Translations under genes and position numbers: made by a program | Notes under the pieces: generated by a model | The model's database searches: none | Told to the model about the DNA's origin: nothing | Seen by the model: the letters and a program-made list of their open reading frames with translations, nothing else | Shown: positions 33,270 to 41,254 of the stretch, one piece after another | Layout of the letters: each line of letters starts with the position of its first letter | Position numbering within the stretch: the stretch's first letter is position 1 | DNA from: Rhizobium sp. Q54 | GTDB lineage: Bacteria > Pseudomonadota > Alphaproteobacteria > SMXS01 | Length of the DNA stretch: 64,000 nt | Direction: 5' to 3' | Assembly: GCA_945907245.1 (NCBI GenBank) | Contig: CAMDTB010000010.1 | Location: forward strand, 1-64,000

Positions 33270-34466
33270 ATGCTGCTCCGAATCCTCGTCAGCCTGCTTC
33301 TGGTCTTCACTGCCGCGCCGGCCGCCGCCGACGTTCGCGTATCGGGTAGCGACATTCTGTTGAACGGCAAGCCTTTCCAGGCGCGGGGCGCGGGCGGAGA
33401 AGTGCGGCTCGACGTGCTGAAGCAACTCGGTGCGACCGTGGTGCGCACCTATGGCGACCCGCCGGATGCCGTTCTCGACCAGGCGCAGAAGCTGGGGCTG
33501 AAAGTCATCGTCGGCTTCTGGCTGGAGCATCCGCGGCGCGGCTTCGACTACGACGAACCGGTCCAGGCCAATGCCCAGCTGGAACGGCTCGCCGCCTTCG
33601 TGAAGCGCTACAGGGACCATCCGGCGCTGCTGATGTGGGGCGTCGGCAACGAGGTCGAGGCGGAGCTGGACGACGACAGCCAGGTGTGGCCCGGCATCGG
33701 CCAGGCGGCGCGGCTGGTCCGCCGGCTCGATCCCCACCATCCTGTCATGGCGGTGCTGGCGGAGGCGGGCGACGGCAAGGTCGCGAAGCTGATGCGGGCG
33801 GCGCCCGACGTGGACGTGCTGGGCGTCAATTCCTATGGCGACGCGCTGCCCAGCCTTCCCGAGCGGGTACGGGCGCAGGGCTGGAACGGACCGCTGGTCG
33901 TCACCGAGATGGGCGCGATCGGCCAGTGGCAGGCCCAGCGCAAGCCCTGGGGCGCCATGATCGAGCCGTCCAGCACAGCCAAGGCCTCGCTGTTGCGCAG
34001 CTACCTGTCGGCGCTCGGCCCGGCGACACAGGGCCAGATCCTGTTCTACTGGGGCCAGAAGCAGGAGGTGACGCCCACCTGGCACAGCCTGCTGCTGCCC
34101 GACGGCTCGTGGACCGAGACCGCCGAGGCCATGGCGCAGGCCTGGGGTGGTCGCACGCCGGGCGGCAATCGCGCGCCGCGGATCGGCCGCTTCGACATGG
34201 AGGCGGGCCGCGCAGTGCTCGAGGCGGCCGATCCAGACGGCGACACGCTCGCCGTGCAGTGGTCGGTGATGGCCGAGAGCACGGATTTGCGCAAGGGCGG
34301 CGATATCGAGGCCGTGCCGCCCGGCCATGCCGAGGCGCTGCTGTCGTCGGACCATGCCGGCGCAAGGCTGGGCACGCTGCCGGCCGGGCAATACCGTCTG
34401 TTCGTCACGGTGAGGGACGGCAAGGGCGCCGCTGCGACGGCGAACCTACCCTTCCTGGTGAACTGA
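33270..34466 (+). CDS. Secreted glycoside hydrolase-like TIM-barrel protein
   Basis: A 398-residue exported protein: signal peptide at about 1-20 (LVSLLLVFTAAPAAA), a TIM barrel at about 22-290 and a small beta-rich C-terminal domain (about 295-398). Likely catalytic acids are Glu128 in MWGVGNEVE and Glu213 in VVTEMG, the acid/base and nucleophile pattern of GH2/GH5-like retaining glycosidases. FQARGAGGEVRLDVLKQLGA corresponds to the first strand-helix unit seen in GH2-like barrels. The glycan substrate is unknown. It may be transcribed with the oxidoreductase, 39 bases upstream. Confidence 0.8.
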   Translation: MLLRILVSLLLVFTAAPAAADVRVSGSDILLNGKPFQARGAGGEVRLDVLKQLGATVVRTYGDPPDAVLDQAQKLGLKVIVGFWLEHPRRGFDYDEPVQANAQLERLAAFVKRYRDHPALLMWGVGNEVEAELDDDSQVWPGIGQAARLVRRLDPHHPVMAVLAEAGDGKVAKLMRAAPDVDVLGVNSYGDALPSLPERVRAQGWNGPLVVTEMGAIGQWQAQRKPWGAMIEPSSTAKASLLRSYLSALGPATQGQILFYWGQKQEVTPTWHSLLLPDGSWTETAEAMAQAWGGRTPGGNRAPRIGRFDMEAGRAVLEAADPDGDTLAVQWSVMAESTDLRKGGDIEAVPPGHAEALLSSDHAGARLGTLPAGQYRLFVTVRDGKGAAATANLPFLVN

Positions 34467-34523
34467 CCAGTGGCGCGTTTTGCCCGCTGCTCCTAAGCTC
34501 TTCGTCGAACAGGGGAGAACCAC

Positions 34524-35096
34524 ATGAGCGATCTGGACGACGTGCTGGCGCGGCTGGCGGCGGTGGAAGCAGAACTGGAGCGGCAGAAGGACCTGCGCGC
34601 CATCGAGGATCTGCTGGTGCGGTATTCGCGGGCGCTGGACTGGCTCGACGACGCCATGCTCGATTCCGTGTTCTACGATGACGCCGAGATCGACTACGGC
34701 TTCTTCAAGGGCAGCGGCAAGGACTTCAAGCCGCGGCTGATGGAGGTCGAGCACGGCGTCGGCCGGCGCTGGCATTTCACCAGCCAGCTCAAGATGGACC
34801 TGCATGGCGATACCGCCGAGGTGGAAAGCTACAATCTCAGCCTGTCGCTGCCGAACGAGACACCGGCGGACAAGGCGCCCTATGCGATCTTCTTCGGCTT
34901 CTACAAGGACCGGGTGCTGAAGCGGGGCGGCAAGTGGGGGATCATCGCCCGCAAGCACATCCTGGTCAGCGGCTCGCCGCTGGCCGAGATCGCCATGGAC
35001 GGCGACATGGGCATGCTCAACCAGATCGGCATGACCGGGCCGAGCCATCCGGACTATCGCCCGCTGACGCGCGCGCCGAAGCTCGACGCGGCGTAG
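34524..35096 (+). CDS. SnoaL-like (NTF2-fold) protein
   Basis: A 190-residue protein of the SnoaL-like superfamily. An extra N-terminal coiled helix (VLARLAAVEAELERQKDLRA) precedes the core IEDLLVRYSRALDWLDDAML, then FYDDAEIDY and a histidine in WHFTSQLKMDLHGD. Members include dehydratases and isomerases of steroid or polyketide catabolism and scaffold proteins. GGGGAG precedes ATG 34524. The convergent neighbour is a transporter gene. Confidence 0.85.
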   Translation: MSDLDDVLARLAAVEAELERQKDLRAIEDLLVRYSRALDWLDDAMLDSVFYDDAEIDYGFFKGSGKDFKPRLMEVEHGVGRRWHFTSQLKMDLHGDTAEVESYNLSLSLPNETPADKAPYAIFFGFYKDRVLKRGGKWGIIARKHILVSGSPLAEIAMDGDMGMLNQIGMTGPSHPDYRPLTRAPKLDAA

Positions 35097-35099
35097 GCG

Positions 35100-36494
35100 T
35101 CACTGGGAGATCTGCTCCAGCTCGAGCCTGCGGGTGCGCGGGCCCCAGAAGCCGATCGACAGCACCACCATCAGCATGGCGAAGGCGATCAGGCCGAAGA
35201 CCGCGGCCGTGCCGCCCACATACAGCATGTAGCCGATCATGAAGCTGATGAAGATGGTGCTGAGCCGGCTGAGCGAATAGGTGAAGCCAACGGCGCGGGC
35301 GCGGATGCGCGTTGGGTACAGCTCGGCCTGATAGCCGTGGAACGCATAGGACATGATGTTCTTCGACAGCGTGATCAGCACGCCGCACAGGATCAGCGGC
35401 GCCATGGCGCTCTGCATGGCGAACAGCACGCCGAAAACGCCGACGCCAGCGGCCGCGCCCACCAGCTGCCACTTGCGCTCGAACCGGTCGGCGAAGGCGA
35501 TGGCGAGCAGCGGACCGAACGGCGCGGCGATGGCGATGATGAAGGCATAGTGCAGGCTGCGCTCGACATTGATGCCGGTCTGCTGGGCGATCAGCGTCGG
35601 CACCCAGGACGAGAAGCCGTAGAAGCCGATGGTCTGGAAGAACTGGAACACCATCAGCATGATCGTGCGGCTGCGGTAGGCCGGGGAAAAGATCTCCATC
35701 AGGTTGCCCTTGGGCTCGACCTTCTCGACCGAGTGGGCGGCGGGCTCGGGCAGCGGCGCGCCTTTCAGGTCGGCGGTCACCTTGGCTTCGATGGCGGCGG
35801 TGATGGCCTCGGCCTCGTCCAGCCGGCCCTGGTTGATCAGCCACCGGGGGCTTTCCGGCACGGCGCGGCGAATGAACCATACGGCGAGCGCCCCGGCCGA
35901 GCCGATGATCGCCACCCAGCGCCAGCCGTCGAGGCCGAGCGGCGACAGCGGCACCAGCAGCCAGGAGACGAAGGCCACGATGGGCACGACCGTGAACTGC
36001 ACGACATGGTTGAAGGCAAAGGCGCGGCCCCGGACCTTTTTCGGCGCCAATTCGGAGATGTAGGTGTCGATGGTCACCAGCTCGACGCCGATGCCGATGC
36101 CGGCGATCAGCCGCCACAGGCAGATGCTCGTGCCGGTGTCCTGGAAGGCCATCACCAGCGTGGCGGCGCTGTACCACAGCATGGACCAGGTGAAGATGGT
36201 ACGGCGTCCATACCGGTCGGCCACATAGCCGAACAGGAAGGTGCCGATGAACAGCCCGGCGAAAGTGGAGGCGACGAACAACGCCGGGCCGGTGAAGATG
36301 GCGACCTTCACGTCGGCGAACAGCCCGGCCTTCACCATCCCCGGCATGACGTAGGCGGTCATGAACAGGTCGTAGAACTCGAACATGCCGCCGAGCGACA
36401 GCAGGCCGATCAGCACCCAGACATGCCGCGTGCCGGGAAGCCGGTCGAGCCGCGCGAGTATAGCCGCTGAGCGGGCCGGGTCGTTGACAGTCAT
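35100..36494 (-). CDS. MFS transporter, sugar porter-like
   Basis: A 464-residue major facilitator with 12 predicted membrane helices. Signatures are FLFGYVADRYGRR (loop 2-3), IGIGVELVTIDTYISELAPK (family motif with PESPRW at about 220) and a large central loop, followed by FSSWVPTLIAQQTGIN. The sugar-porter/metabolite:H+ symporter class takes up sugars, aromatic acids or other acids; the substrate is not resolved. ATG 36494 has GGGGAAGAG upstream. Confidence 0.92.
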   Translation of the reverse strand: MTVNDPARSAAILARLDRLPGTRHVWVLIGLLSLGGMFEFYDLFMTAYVMPGMVKAGLFADVKVAIFTGPALFVASTFAGLFIGTFLFGYVADRYGRRTIFTWSMLWYSAATLVMAFQDTGTSICLWRLIAGIGIGVELVTIDTYISELAPKKVRGRAFAFNHVVQFTVVPIVAFVSWLLVPLSPLGLDGWRWVAIIGSAGALAVWFIRRAVPESPRWLINQGRLDEAEAITAAIEAKVTADLKGAPLPEPAAHSVEKVEPKGNLMEIFSPAYRSRTIMLMVFQFFQTIGFYGFSSWVPTLIAQQTGINVERSLHYAFIIAIAAPFGPLLAIAFADRFERKWQLVGAAAGVGVFGVLFAMQSAMAPLILCGVLITLSKNIMSYAFHGYQAELYPTRIRARAVGFTYSLSRLSTIFISFMIGYMLYVGGTAAVFGLIAFAMLMVVLSIGFWGPRTRRLELEQISQ

Positions 36495-36640
36495 GAACTC
36501 TTCCCCTCGCGGCCTGGCGCCATGGCAGGCTCTTGTGCCGGCCACACTTTATCCGTGTCGCCGGGCTTGTCGAGGGGTTGGGCTTGCATCGGGTGACGGC
36601 CGCCGCCTAATGTCGCGGCCTGAACCAGCAGGGGTGAACG

Positions 36641-37432
36641 ATGTCCTACGAAACCATCCTCTATGAAACCGACGGCCCGGTTGCGGTCGTCACCCTGAAC
36701 CGTCCCGAGCGGCGCAACGCCTGGACGCGGGTCATGTCCCGCGAACTGGTCGATGCCTTCGAGACGGCCAACGCCGACAAGGCGATCGGCGCCATCGTGC
36801 TGACCGGCGCGGGCAAGGGCTTCTGCGCCGGCGCCGACATCGAACAGGCGTTCAAGGCGCGCATCGATGGGGCGGGCGACAAGCAGGAGGAAGAGACCGG
36901 CATGCCGGGCGGCACCGACTGGGCCGACCTGTGCCGCCGGTCGAAGCCGCTGATCGCGGCGGTCAACGGCGCCTCGGTCGGCGTCGGCGCGACCATGATC
37001 CTGCCCTTCGACGTGATCATCGCGTCCGAGGAAGCCAAGTTCGGCATGTTCTTCGTCAAGATGGGCCTGGTGCCGGAGCTCGGCTCGTCCCACTTCCTCG
37101 AGCGCCGGGTGGGCTTCGGCACGGCGAACGAGCTGTGCCTGACGGCGCGGCTGATCGATGCCCGGGAAGCGGGCCGCATCCGGCTGGCCGACCATGTGGT
37201 GCCGGCGGACGAATTGCTGGCGAGAGCCAAGGGGCTGGGGCGCGAGATCGCGGCGAACCCGGACCGGCAGCTGCGGCTGATCAAGGGTCTGCTGCGCGAC
37301 CACGGGCCGGCATCGGACCTGAACGCGGTGCAGCGCCGCGAGGGTGAGTTGCTCAAGGAGTGCTACGCGTCGGCCGAGCACAAGGAAGCGGTGGACGCCT
37401 TCCTGAACAAGCGGACGCCGGCTTTCCGGTAG
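36641..37432 (+). CDS. Enoyl-CoA hydratase/isomerase family protein
   Basis: A 263-residue crotonase-fold enzyme. Oxyanion-hole regions are GFCAGADIEQ (near 62) and GASVGVGAT (near 110), with a Glu in GLVPELGSSHF (near 145). The usual activity is hydration or isomerisation of enoyl-CoA in beta-oxidation. It is divergent from the MFS transporter and stands alone as a transcription unit, so the pathway is inferred only from the surrounding CoA enzymes. Confidence 0.93.
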   Translation: MSYETILYETDGPVAVVTLNRPERRNAWTRVMSRELVDAFETANADKAIGAIVLTGAGKGFCAGADIEQAFKARIDGAGDKQEEETGMPGGTDWADLCRRSKPLIAAVNGASVGVGATMILPFDVIIASEEAKFGMFFVKMGLVPELGSSHFLERRVGFGTANELCLTARLIDAREAGRIRLADHVVPADELLARAKGLGREIAANPDRQLRLIKGLLRDHGPASDLNAVQRREGELLKECYASAEHKEAVDAFLNKRTPAFR

Positions 37433-37448
37433 CCAGTTCCGGCAGGCG

Positions 37449-38138
37449 CTACTGCCCCGGCTGCGGGAACTCGCCGCCGATGGGGCGATCGCCATCGTCG
37501 CCGCGACGCGGGCCGGGGCCGGTCTTGCCGTCCTCGCCTTCCTTCAGGTCCTCGACCGCGCTGCGTTTGGCGGCGGCGGGCGGCGCCCAGGTGACCGGCA
37601 CGAAGGTCGCGGCGTTGGCCTGCCCCTTGGCGAGCTGCTCTGGCGTGATCCTGGCTCGAATGCGGGCCAGCTTGTCCGGTGGCAATGGCGTGAAGCCCAG
37701 CCGCTTCATCCTCGGATTGTTCTCGTAAAGGGTCAGCCAGCGCGCCGCTTCGACCGGGTCGATCATCAGGCCGGTGGCGTATTCGTAGGCCAGGGAGCCT
37801 TGCGCTTCCGGCCAGCCCGCCTCGGCGGCACGGCGCAGCCAGACGATGCCGTCCATGTACCGGGTCTGTTCGCCATTCGCCGTGGCGATGGTGCATTCGC
37901 CGAGACGGCGCTGGGCGTCTTCGTATCCGACTCCCTGCATGGCGACCCGGTAGAGAAGCCGGCTGGCCTTGGCGCAATCGCCCTGGTTCTGCAGTTCCAC
38001 GGCGCGCACATAGGCGTCGCTGATCCGGTCGACGGCGTTGCGATCCTTCGGCAGCGGGCTGCGCTGCGGCTTGGACGAGCAACCGGTGACAGCTATCCCC
38101 AGGACAAGAGCGGCGGCAAGCAGTCTGATGGCGGTCAA
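37449..38138 (-). CDS. Lipoprotein with Sel1-like repeat
   Basis: A 229-residue lipoprotein. I choose TTG 38138 because GGGGAGA lies just before it and it gives a compact lipoprotein signal (TAIRLLAAALVLGIAVTGC); a frame open to 38186 adds 16 hydrophilic residues. The mature protein has helical repeats of the Sel1/TPR type (GIVWLRRAAEAGWPEAQGSL and the next, PVEAARWLTLYENN), a protein-protein contact surface. The C-terminal 45 residues are charged and disordered (EGEDGKTGPGPRRG). Function unknown. Confidence 0.72.
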   Translation of the reverse strand: MTAIRLLAAALVLGIAVTGCSSKPQRSPLPKDRNAVDRISDAYVRAVELQNQGDCAKASRLLYRVAMQGVGYEDAQRRLGECTIATANGEQTRYMDGIVWLRRAAEAGWPEAQGSLAYEYATGLMIDPVEAARWLTLYENNPRMKRLGFTPLPPDKLARIRARITPEQLAKGQANAATFVPVTWAPPAAAKRSAVEDLKEGEDGKTGPGPRRGDDGDRPIGGEFPQPGQ

Positions 38139-38214
38139 GAACGTCTCCCCGGCGGCGTTGTCCCGTGGCCTATGAACTAGCACCACACCGGGGCCGCGCC
38201 ACCAAGATTCTTTT

Positions 38215-38511
38215 TCAGCCCAGGAACGACGGCGCGAAATGCTCGACGGTGGGGAAGGGGTCGTAGAAGTCGTGGAGCAGCGTCCGCCACTGCTGGTAGC
38301 GTTCCGAGCTGCGAAAGCCGACGGTGTGGTCCTCCAGCGTCCGCCACCAGACCAGCAGCAGGTAACCGGCCGGGCGCTCGATGCTGCGGCGGACTTCGAT
38401 GCCGCCGAAGCCGGGGGACGCCTCGATCAGCGGCCGGGCCTGCCGCATGGCCGCCTCGAAGGCTGTCTCGCGGCCGGGCTTGATGGAAAGTTGCGCGGCT
38501 TCGAGGATCAT
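38215..38511 (-). CDS. Antibiotic biosynthesis monooxygenase-like protein (ABM, dimeric alpha/beta barrel)
   Basis: A 98-residue protein of the ABM/ferredoxin-like barrel class: ILEAAQLSIKPGRETAFEAA then PGFGGIEVRR, PAGYLLLVWWRTLEDH and a C-terminal FYDPFPTVEHF. Such small dimers act as cofactor-free monooxygenases, heme-degrading enzymes or of unknown role. Start ATG 38511 overlaps the DUF2332 stop (ATGA) and has GGAG upstream, so it is co-translated with that gene. Confidence 0.82.
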   Translation of the reverse strand: MILEAAQLSIKPGRETAFEAAMRQARPLIEASPGFGGIEVRRSIERPAGYLLLVWWRTLEDHTVGFRSSERYQQWRTLLHDFYDPFPTVEHFAPSFLG

Positions 38512-39593
38512 GGGCTCTCCTTCCACTGGACGAACGCGCCGTGCGGATGCGCCTGGCCGAGCAGCCGTTCCTCGCCGCCGGGCCAGAGCGTCAGGGTGAT
38601 GTCCGGCAGGACGGCGAGATGCGGCGCTTCCATGCGCAGCCAGGCGATGGGCGCATCAGGTGTCGCGCGTTCGCCGGCACGGGTCAAGGCGGCATGCAGG
38701 GCAGCCTTGGTTTCCGGGCTGAAATACTGCGCCGCGATGGAGTGGTAGACCACCGTCGCGACGCCGGGGCGCGGTTCGGCGAGCTGCCGCGAGACCCAGT
38801 CGCCGGCGTCGGCGGTTTCCAGCTTCGGCGGATAACGCCTCGCCACGGCGAGCGCGCCGTCCAGCGCGTGGAAGCGGTCGAGCTGGTCGGGCCAGACATA
38901 GGACTTGAGGCGCAGCGCCGCCTCGGGCCGCGACAGGTCGATGGGGCTGATGTCGCAGCCCGCGCGCTCGGCGACGGTCGCGGCGACGTCGGCGTCGGGC
39001 GCATGAGCGCGCCAGTCCGTGCCGATCAATACCGGGCTTGCCGGATCGCCCCAGGTTCTGCCGTCACCGAAATCGTAGCGAAAGCGGTCCCAGTTCAGGT
39101 TGAGCCCGGCGCTCGCGCCGATCTCGAGGCAGCGCAACGGCAGTCCGGTTTCCTTCGCGACGGTTAGGAAGCCGCCGATCAGTACGCCGGTGCGGCGCAC
39201 TTCGTTGGTCTGCGGCGTGTTGTGCAGGAAGCGTTCGAAGAACGGGGCCTCGGCGCGCAGCATCGCCTCGGCGGCGTCCCACAGGCCGTCCTCGCGGAAC
39301 GTGCCGCCGGCGCTGGCGTAGAAGTCGGCGAGGGCCGGGGCGCGGCCGGTGAGCACCAGGTAATGCAGGCCGCCCACAAGGCGCAGGCTCAGCACGGCGT
39401 CCCTCGGTGCGCGGGTTTCCCAGCCGGACAGCATGGCGCGGGTCACGCCGCCCGCCCTGTAGTCCGCGGCCATGCCGTGCAGCAGCAGGGCGGTGAGTGG
39501 CGAGCCCATCATCTCGCAGGCCTGGGCCTGGAAGTCGAGGGCGGCGGCGACGGAGCTGCCCGAGTGGTTGTCGGTCGCGATACTGTCGGACAT
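38508..39593 (-). CDS. DUF2332 domain-containing protein
   Basis: A 361-residue member of DUF2332, which has no known function. The motif LEIGASAGLNLNWDRF at about 158-173 resembles a SAM-binding glycine loop, so a methyltransferase-like fold is possible. Other conserved parts are VVYHSIAAQYFS and WLRMEAPHLAVLPDITLTLW. ATG 39593 has GGAGAT upstream. It is divergent from the HTH-citrate synthase gene, sharing an 82-base control region, and coupled to the ABM gene. Confidence 0.82.
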   Translation of the reverse strand: MSDSIATDNHSGSSVAAALDFQAQACEMMGSPLTALLLHGMAADYRAGGVTRAMLSGWETRAPRDAVLSLRLVGGLHYLVLTGRAPALADFYASAGGTFREDGLWDAAEAMLRAEAPFFERFLHNTPQTNEVRRTGVLIGGFLTVAKETGLPLRCLEIGASAGLNLNWDRFRYDFGDGRTWGDPASPVLIGTDWRAHAPDADVAATVAERAGCDISPIDLSRPEAALRLKSYVWPDQLDRFHALDGALAVARRYPPKLETADAGDWVSRQLAEPRPGVATVVYHSIAAQYFSPETKAALHAALTRAGERATPDAPIAWLRMEAPHLAVLPDITLTLWPGGEERLLGQAHPHGAFVQWKESP

Positions 39594-39640
39594 TGCGATC
39601 TCCACTGAAACGGCGGTAATCATCATCTGGCCGCAGGGAG

Positions 39641-39669
39641 TTGCGTGCATCAATATTGATCAATATAAT
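39641..39669 (+). promoter_or_regulatory. Promoter with overlapping palindromes, probably leaderless
   Basis: TATAAT (39664-39669) is a perfect -10; 17 bases upstream is TTGCGT (39641-39646). The predicted transcript begins about at the ATG (39676), so the mRNA should be leaderless; no Shine-Dalgarno is visible. Two perfect palindromes overlap here: ATCAATATTGAT (39649-39660) and ATATTGATCAATAT (39653-39666), covering the spacer and -10. They would fit a regulator such as the HTH of the gene itself. Confidence 0.55.
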
Positions 39670-39675
39670 CTATAT

Positions 39676-40827
39676 ATGTCCATGAAAATGATCCCCGCCG
39701 AGGATGTCTGCGCGCGCCTGCGCATCCGGCCGCAAACACTCTACGCCTATGTGAGCCGCGGACTGCTGGAGGCGTTGGCGGACGCGTCCGATTCCCGCCG
39801 CAGCCTGTACCGTGAAGCGGACGTCGAGGCGCTGGTCGCGCGCAAGAAAGCCGGACGCAGCCGCACCGTGGTCGCCGCGAAAGCGATCGATTGGGGGGAT
39901 CCGGTACTGGAGACCCGTATCTCGACGGTGGTGCGCGGCCGGCTGATCTACCGCGGGCATGACGCCGTTGCGTGGTCCGGAATGGCGACGCTCGAGGAAA
40001 CGGCGGCGTTGCTGTGCGACGTCAAGGCATGGCCCGATGCGCCGATGCTTTCGGTTGCTTCCGGGGACGCCGGGATCGCGGGCGCTTTCAGTTATCTGGC
40101 GCGGGCCGCCAACGAGGCGCCGCCCATGTTCGGGCGCAGCCGGCAGTCCATCGTTGCCGAGGGCGCCGCCCTGCTGCGTGGTCTCGCGACGGCCGTGCTG
40201 GGGCGCGAGGCGCATGGTCCCGTTCACGAATCCGCCGCCGAAGCCTGGCGGCTGAAACCGAAGGGCGCTGACCTAGTGCGCCGCGCGCTGGTGCTGCTGG
40301 CCGATCACGAGCTGAACGCCTCGACCTTCGCGGTGCGCGTGGTTGGATCGACGGGCGCGAGCCTGCCGGCTGCGCTCATGGCGGGCCTCGCGGCGCTGAC
40401 CGGGCCGAGGCATGGCGGCATGACCATGCGCACGGTCGTCATGTTCGCCGACGCGCTCGCAGCCCCCGATCCCGCCGCGTTCTTTGCCGCGCGCCTTGCG
40501 CGGGGGGAGCCGATCTGGGGACTGCATCACGAACTCTATCCTGACGGCGACATCCGTGCCCGGGCGCTACGGGCCGTGCACGAACCTTCCGGAGCATTGC
40601 TGCGGACGATCGACGCGGCCGAGGCGGCGGGCGGCATGCGGCTTAACGTCGACGGCGCGCTGGCGGCGCTGGCGCACACGCTGGGGCTGTCGCAGGAGGC
40701 GGCATTTGCGATTTTCGCGCTGGGCCGGGCGACGGGCTGGATCGCCCACGCGATCGAGCAGACCGAGACGGGGGCGCTGATCCGGCCGAGGGCACGCTAC
40801 GTGGGACCGGAAGCGGCCGGCGGCTGA
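39676..40827 (+). CDS. Citrate synthase family protein with N-terminal HTH
   Basis: A 383-residue protein with two parts. Residues about 8-58 form a MerR/excisionase-like helix-turn-helix (VCARLRIRPQTLYAYVSRG, then RRSLYREADVEALVARKKAG). The rest is a citrate-synthase fold: DHELNASTFAVRV at 210-222, GPRHGG with His246, HHELYPDGD with His284/285, and NVD with Asp326. Catalytic residues are therefore intact, but it is shorter and divergent from housekeeping GltA; reaction may be citrate, methylcitrate or another Claisen condensation. Met at residue 3 (39682) is an alternative start. A similar fusion is known in other bacteria. Confidence 0.88.
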   Translation: MSMKMIPAEDVCARLRIRPQTLYAYVSRGLLEALADASDSRRSLYREADVEALVARKKAGRSRTVVAAKAIDWGDPVLETRISTVVRGRLIYRGHDAVAWSGMATLEETAALLCDVKAWPDAPMLSVASGDAGIAGAFSYLARAANEAPPMFGRSRQSIVAEGAALLRGLATAVLGREAHGPVHESAAEAWRLKPKGADLVRRALVLLADHELNASTFAVRVVGSTGASLPAALMAGLAALTGPRHGGMTMRTVVMFADALAAPDPAAFFAARLARGEPIWGLHHELYPDGDIRARALRAVHEPSGALLRTIDAAEAAGGMRLNVDGALAALAHTLGLSQEAAFAIFALGRATGWIAHAIEQTETGALIRPRARYVGPEAAGG

Positions 40828-40830
40828 GGA

Positions 40831-41241
40831 TCAGTCCTGATGCACCGGGCGGTGCAGCGTCTCCCAGGGCTCGCCCAGATCGTCCATGCCCGCCTCGACC
40901 AGTTCGGCCTCGAGGCGGATATCGGCGCCGCCGGCGAAGCTGAGGGTGATCAGGGCGCGGCCCTGCTGCTCGACGGCATGGATGGTCAGCAGTTCAAGCA
41001 CATGATCCTTCGACTGCTGCGGCACGCCGCGTACCTTGGCCACGCTGACGGTCTCGAAATGCAGTCCGGCCCGGGTTCGGTAATGCGGCGGGCCGGGCCG
41101 TTCCCACATGAAGCGGTTGCACACCAGCGCGAAGCGGTTGGCCGCGGGCAGCCAGGCCAGGTCGGACACCTTGAGCGCGGCGTCCTGCAGATAGCCGCCG
41201 ATCACGGCGATGTCCTCGGCATTCTCGGCGCGTAGCTTCAT
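40831..41241 (-). CDS. DUF2948 family protein
   Basis: A 136-residue member of DUF2948, an alphaproteobacterial family without known function, normally adjacent to murA as here. It begins [20 protein letters not shown], with [20 protein letters not shown] and [12 protein letters not shown] as conserved strands. ATG 41241 is preferred; the open frame to 41340 runs into murA. It follows murA by 13 bases and should be in the same transcript. Confidence 0.92.
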   Translation of the reverse strand: MKLRAENAEDIAVIGGYLQDAALKVSDLAWLPAANRFALVCNRFMWERPGPPHYRTRAGLHFETVSVAKVRGVPQQSKDHVLELLTIHAVEQQGRALITLSFAGGADIRLEAELVEAGMDDLGEPWETLHRPVHQD

Positions 41242-41254
41242 GGCGAAACCTTCT

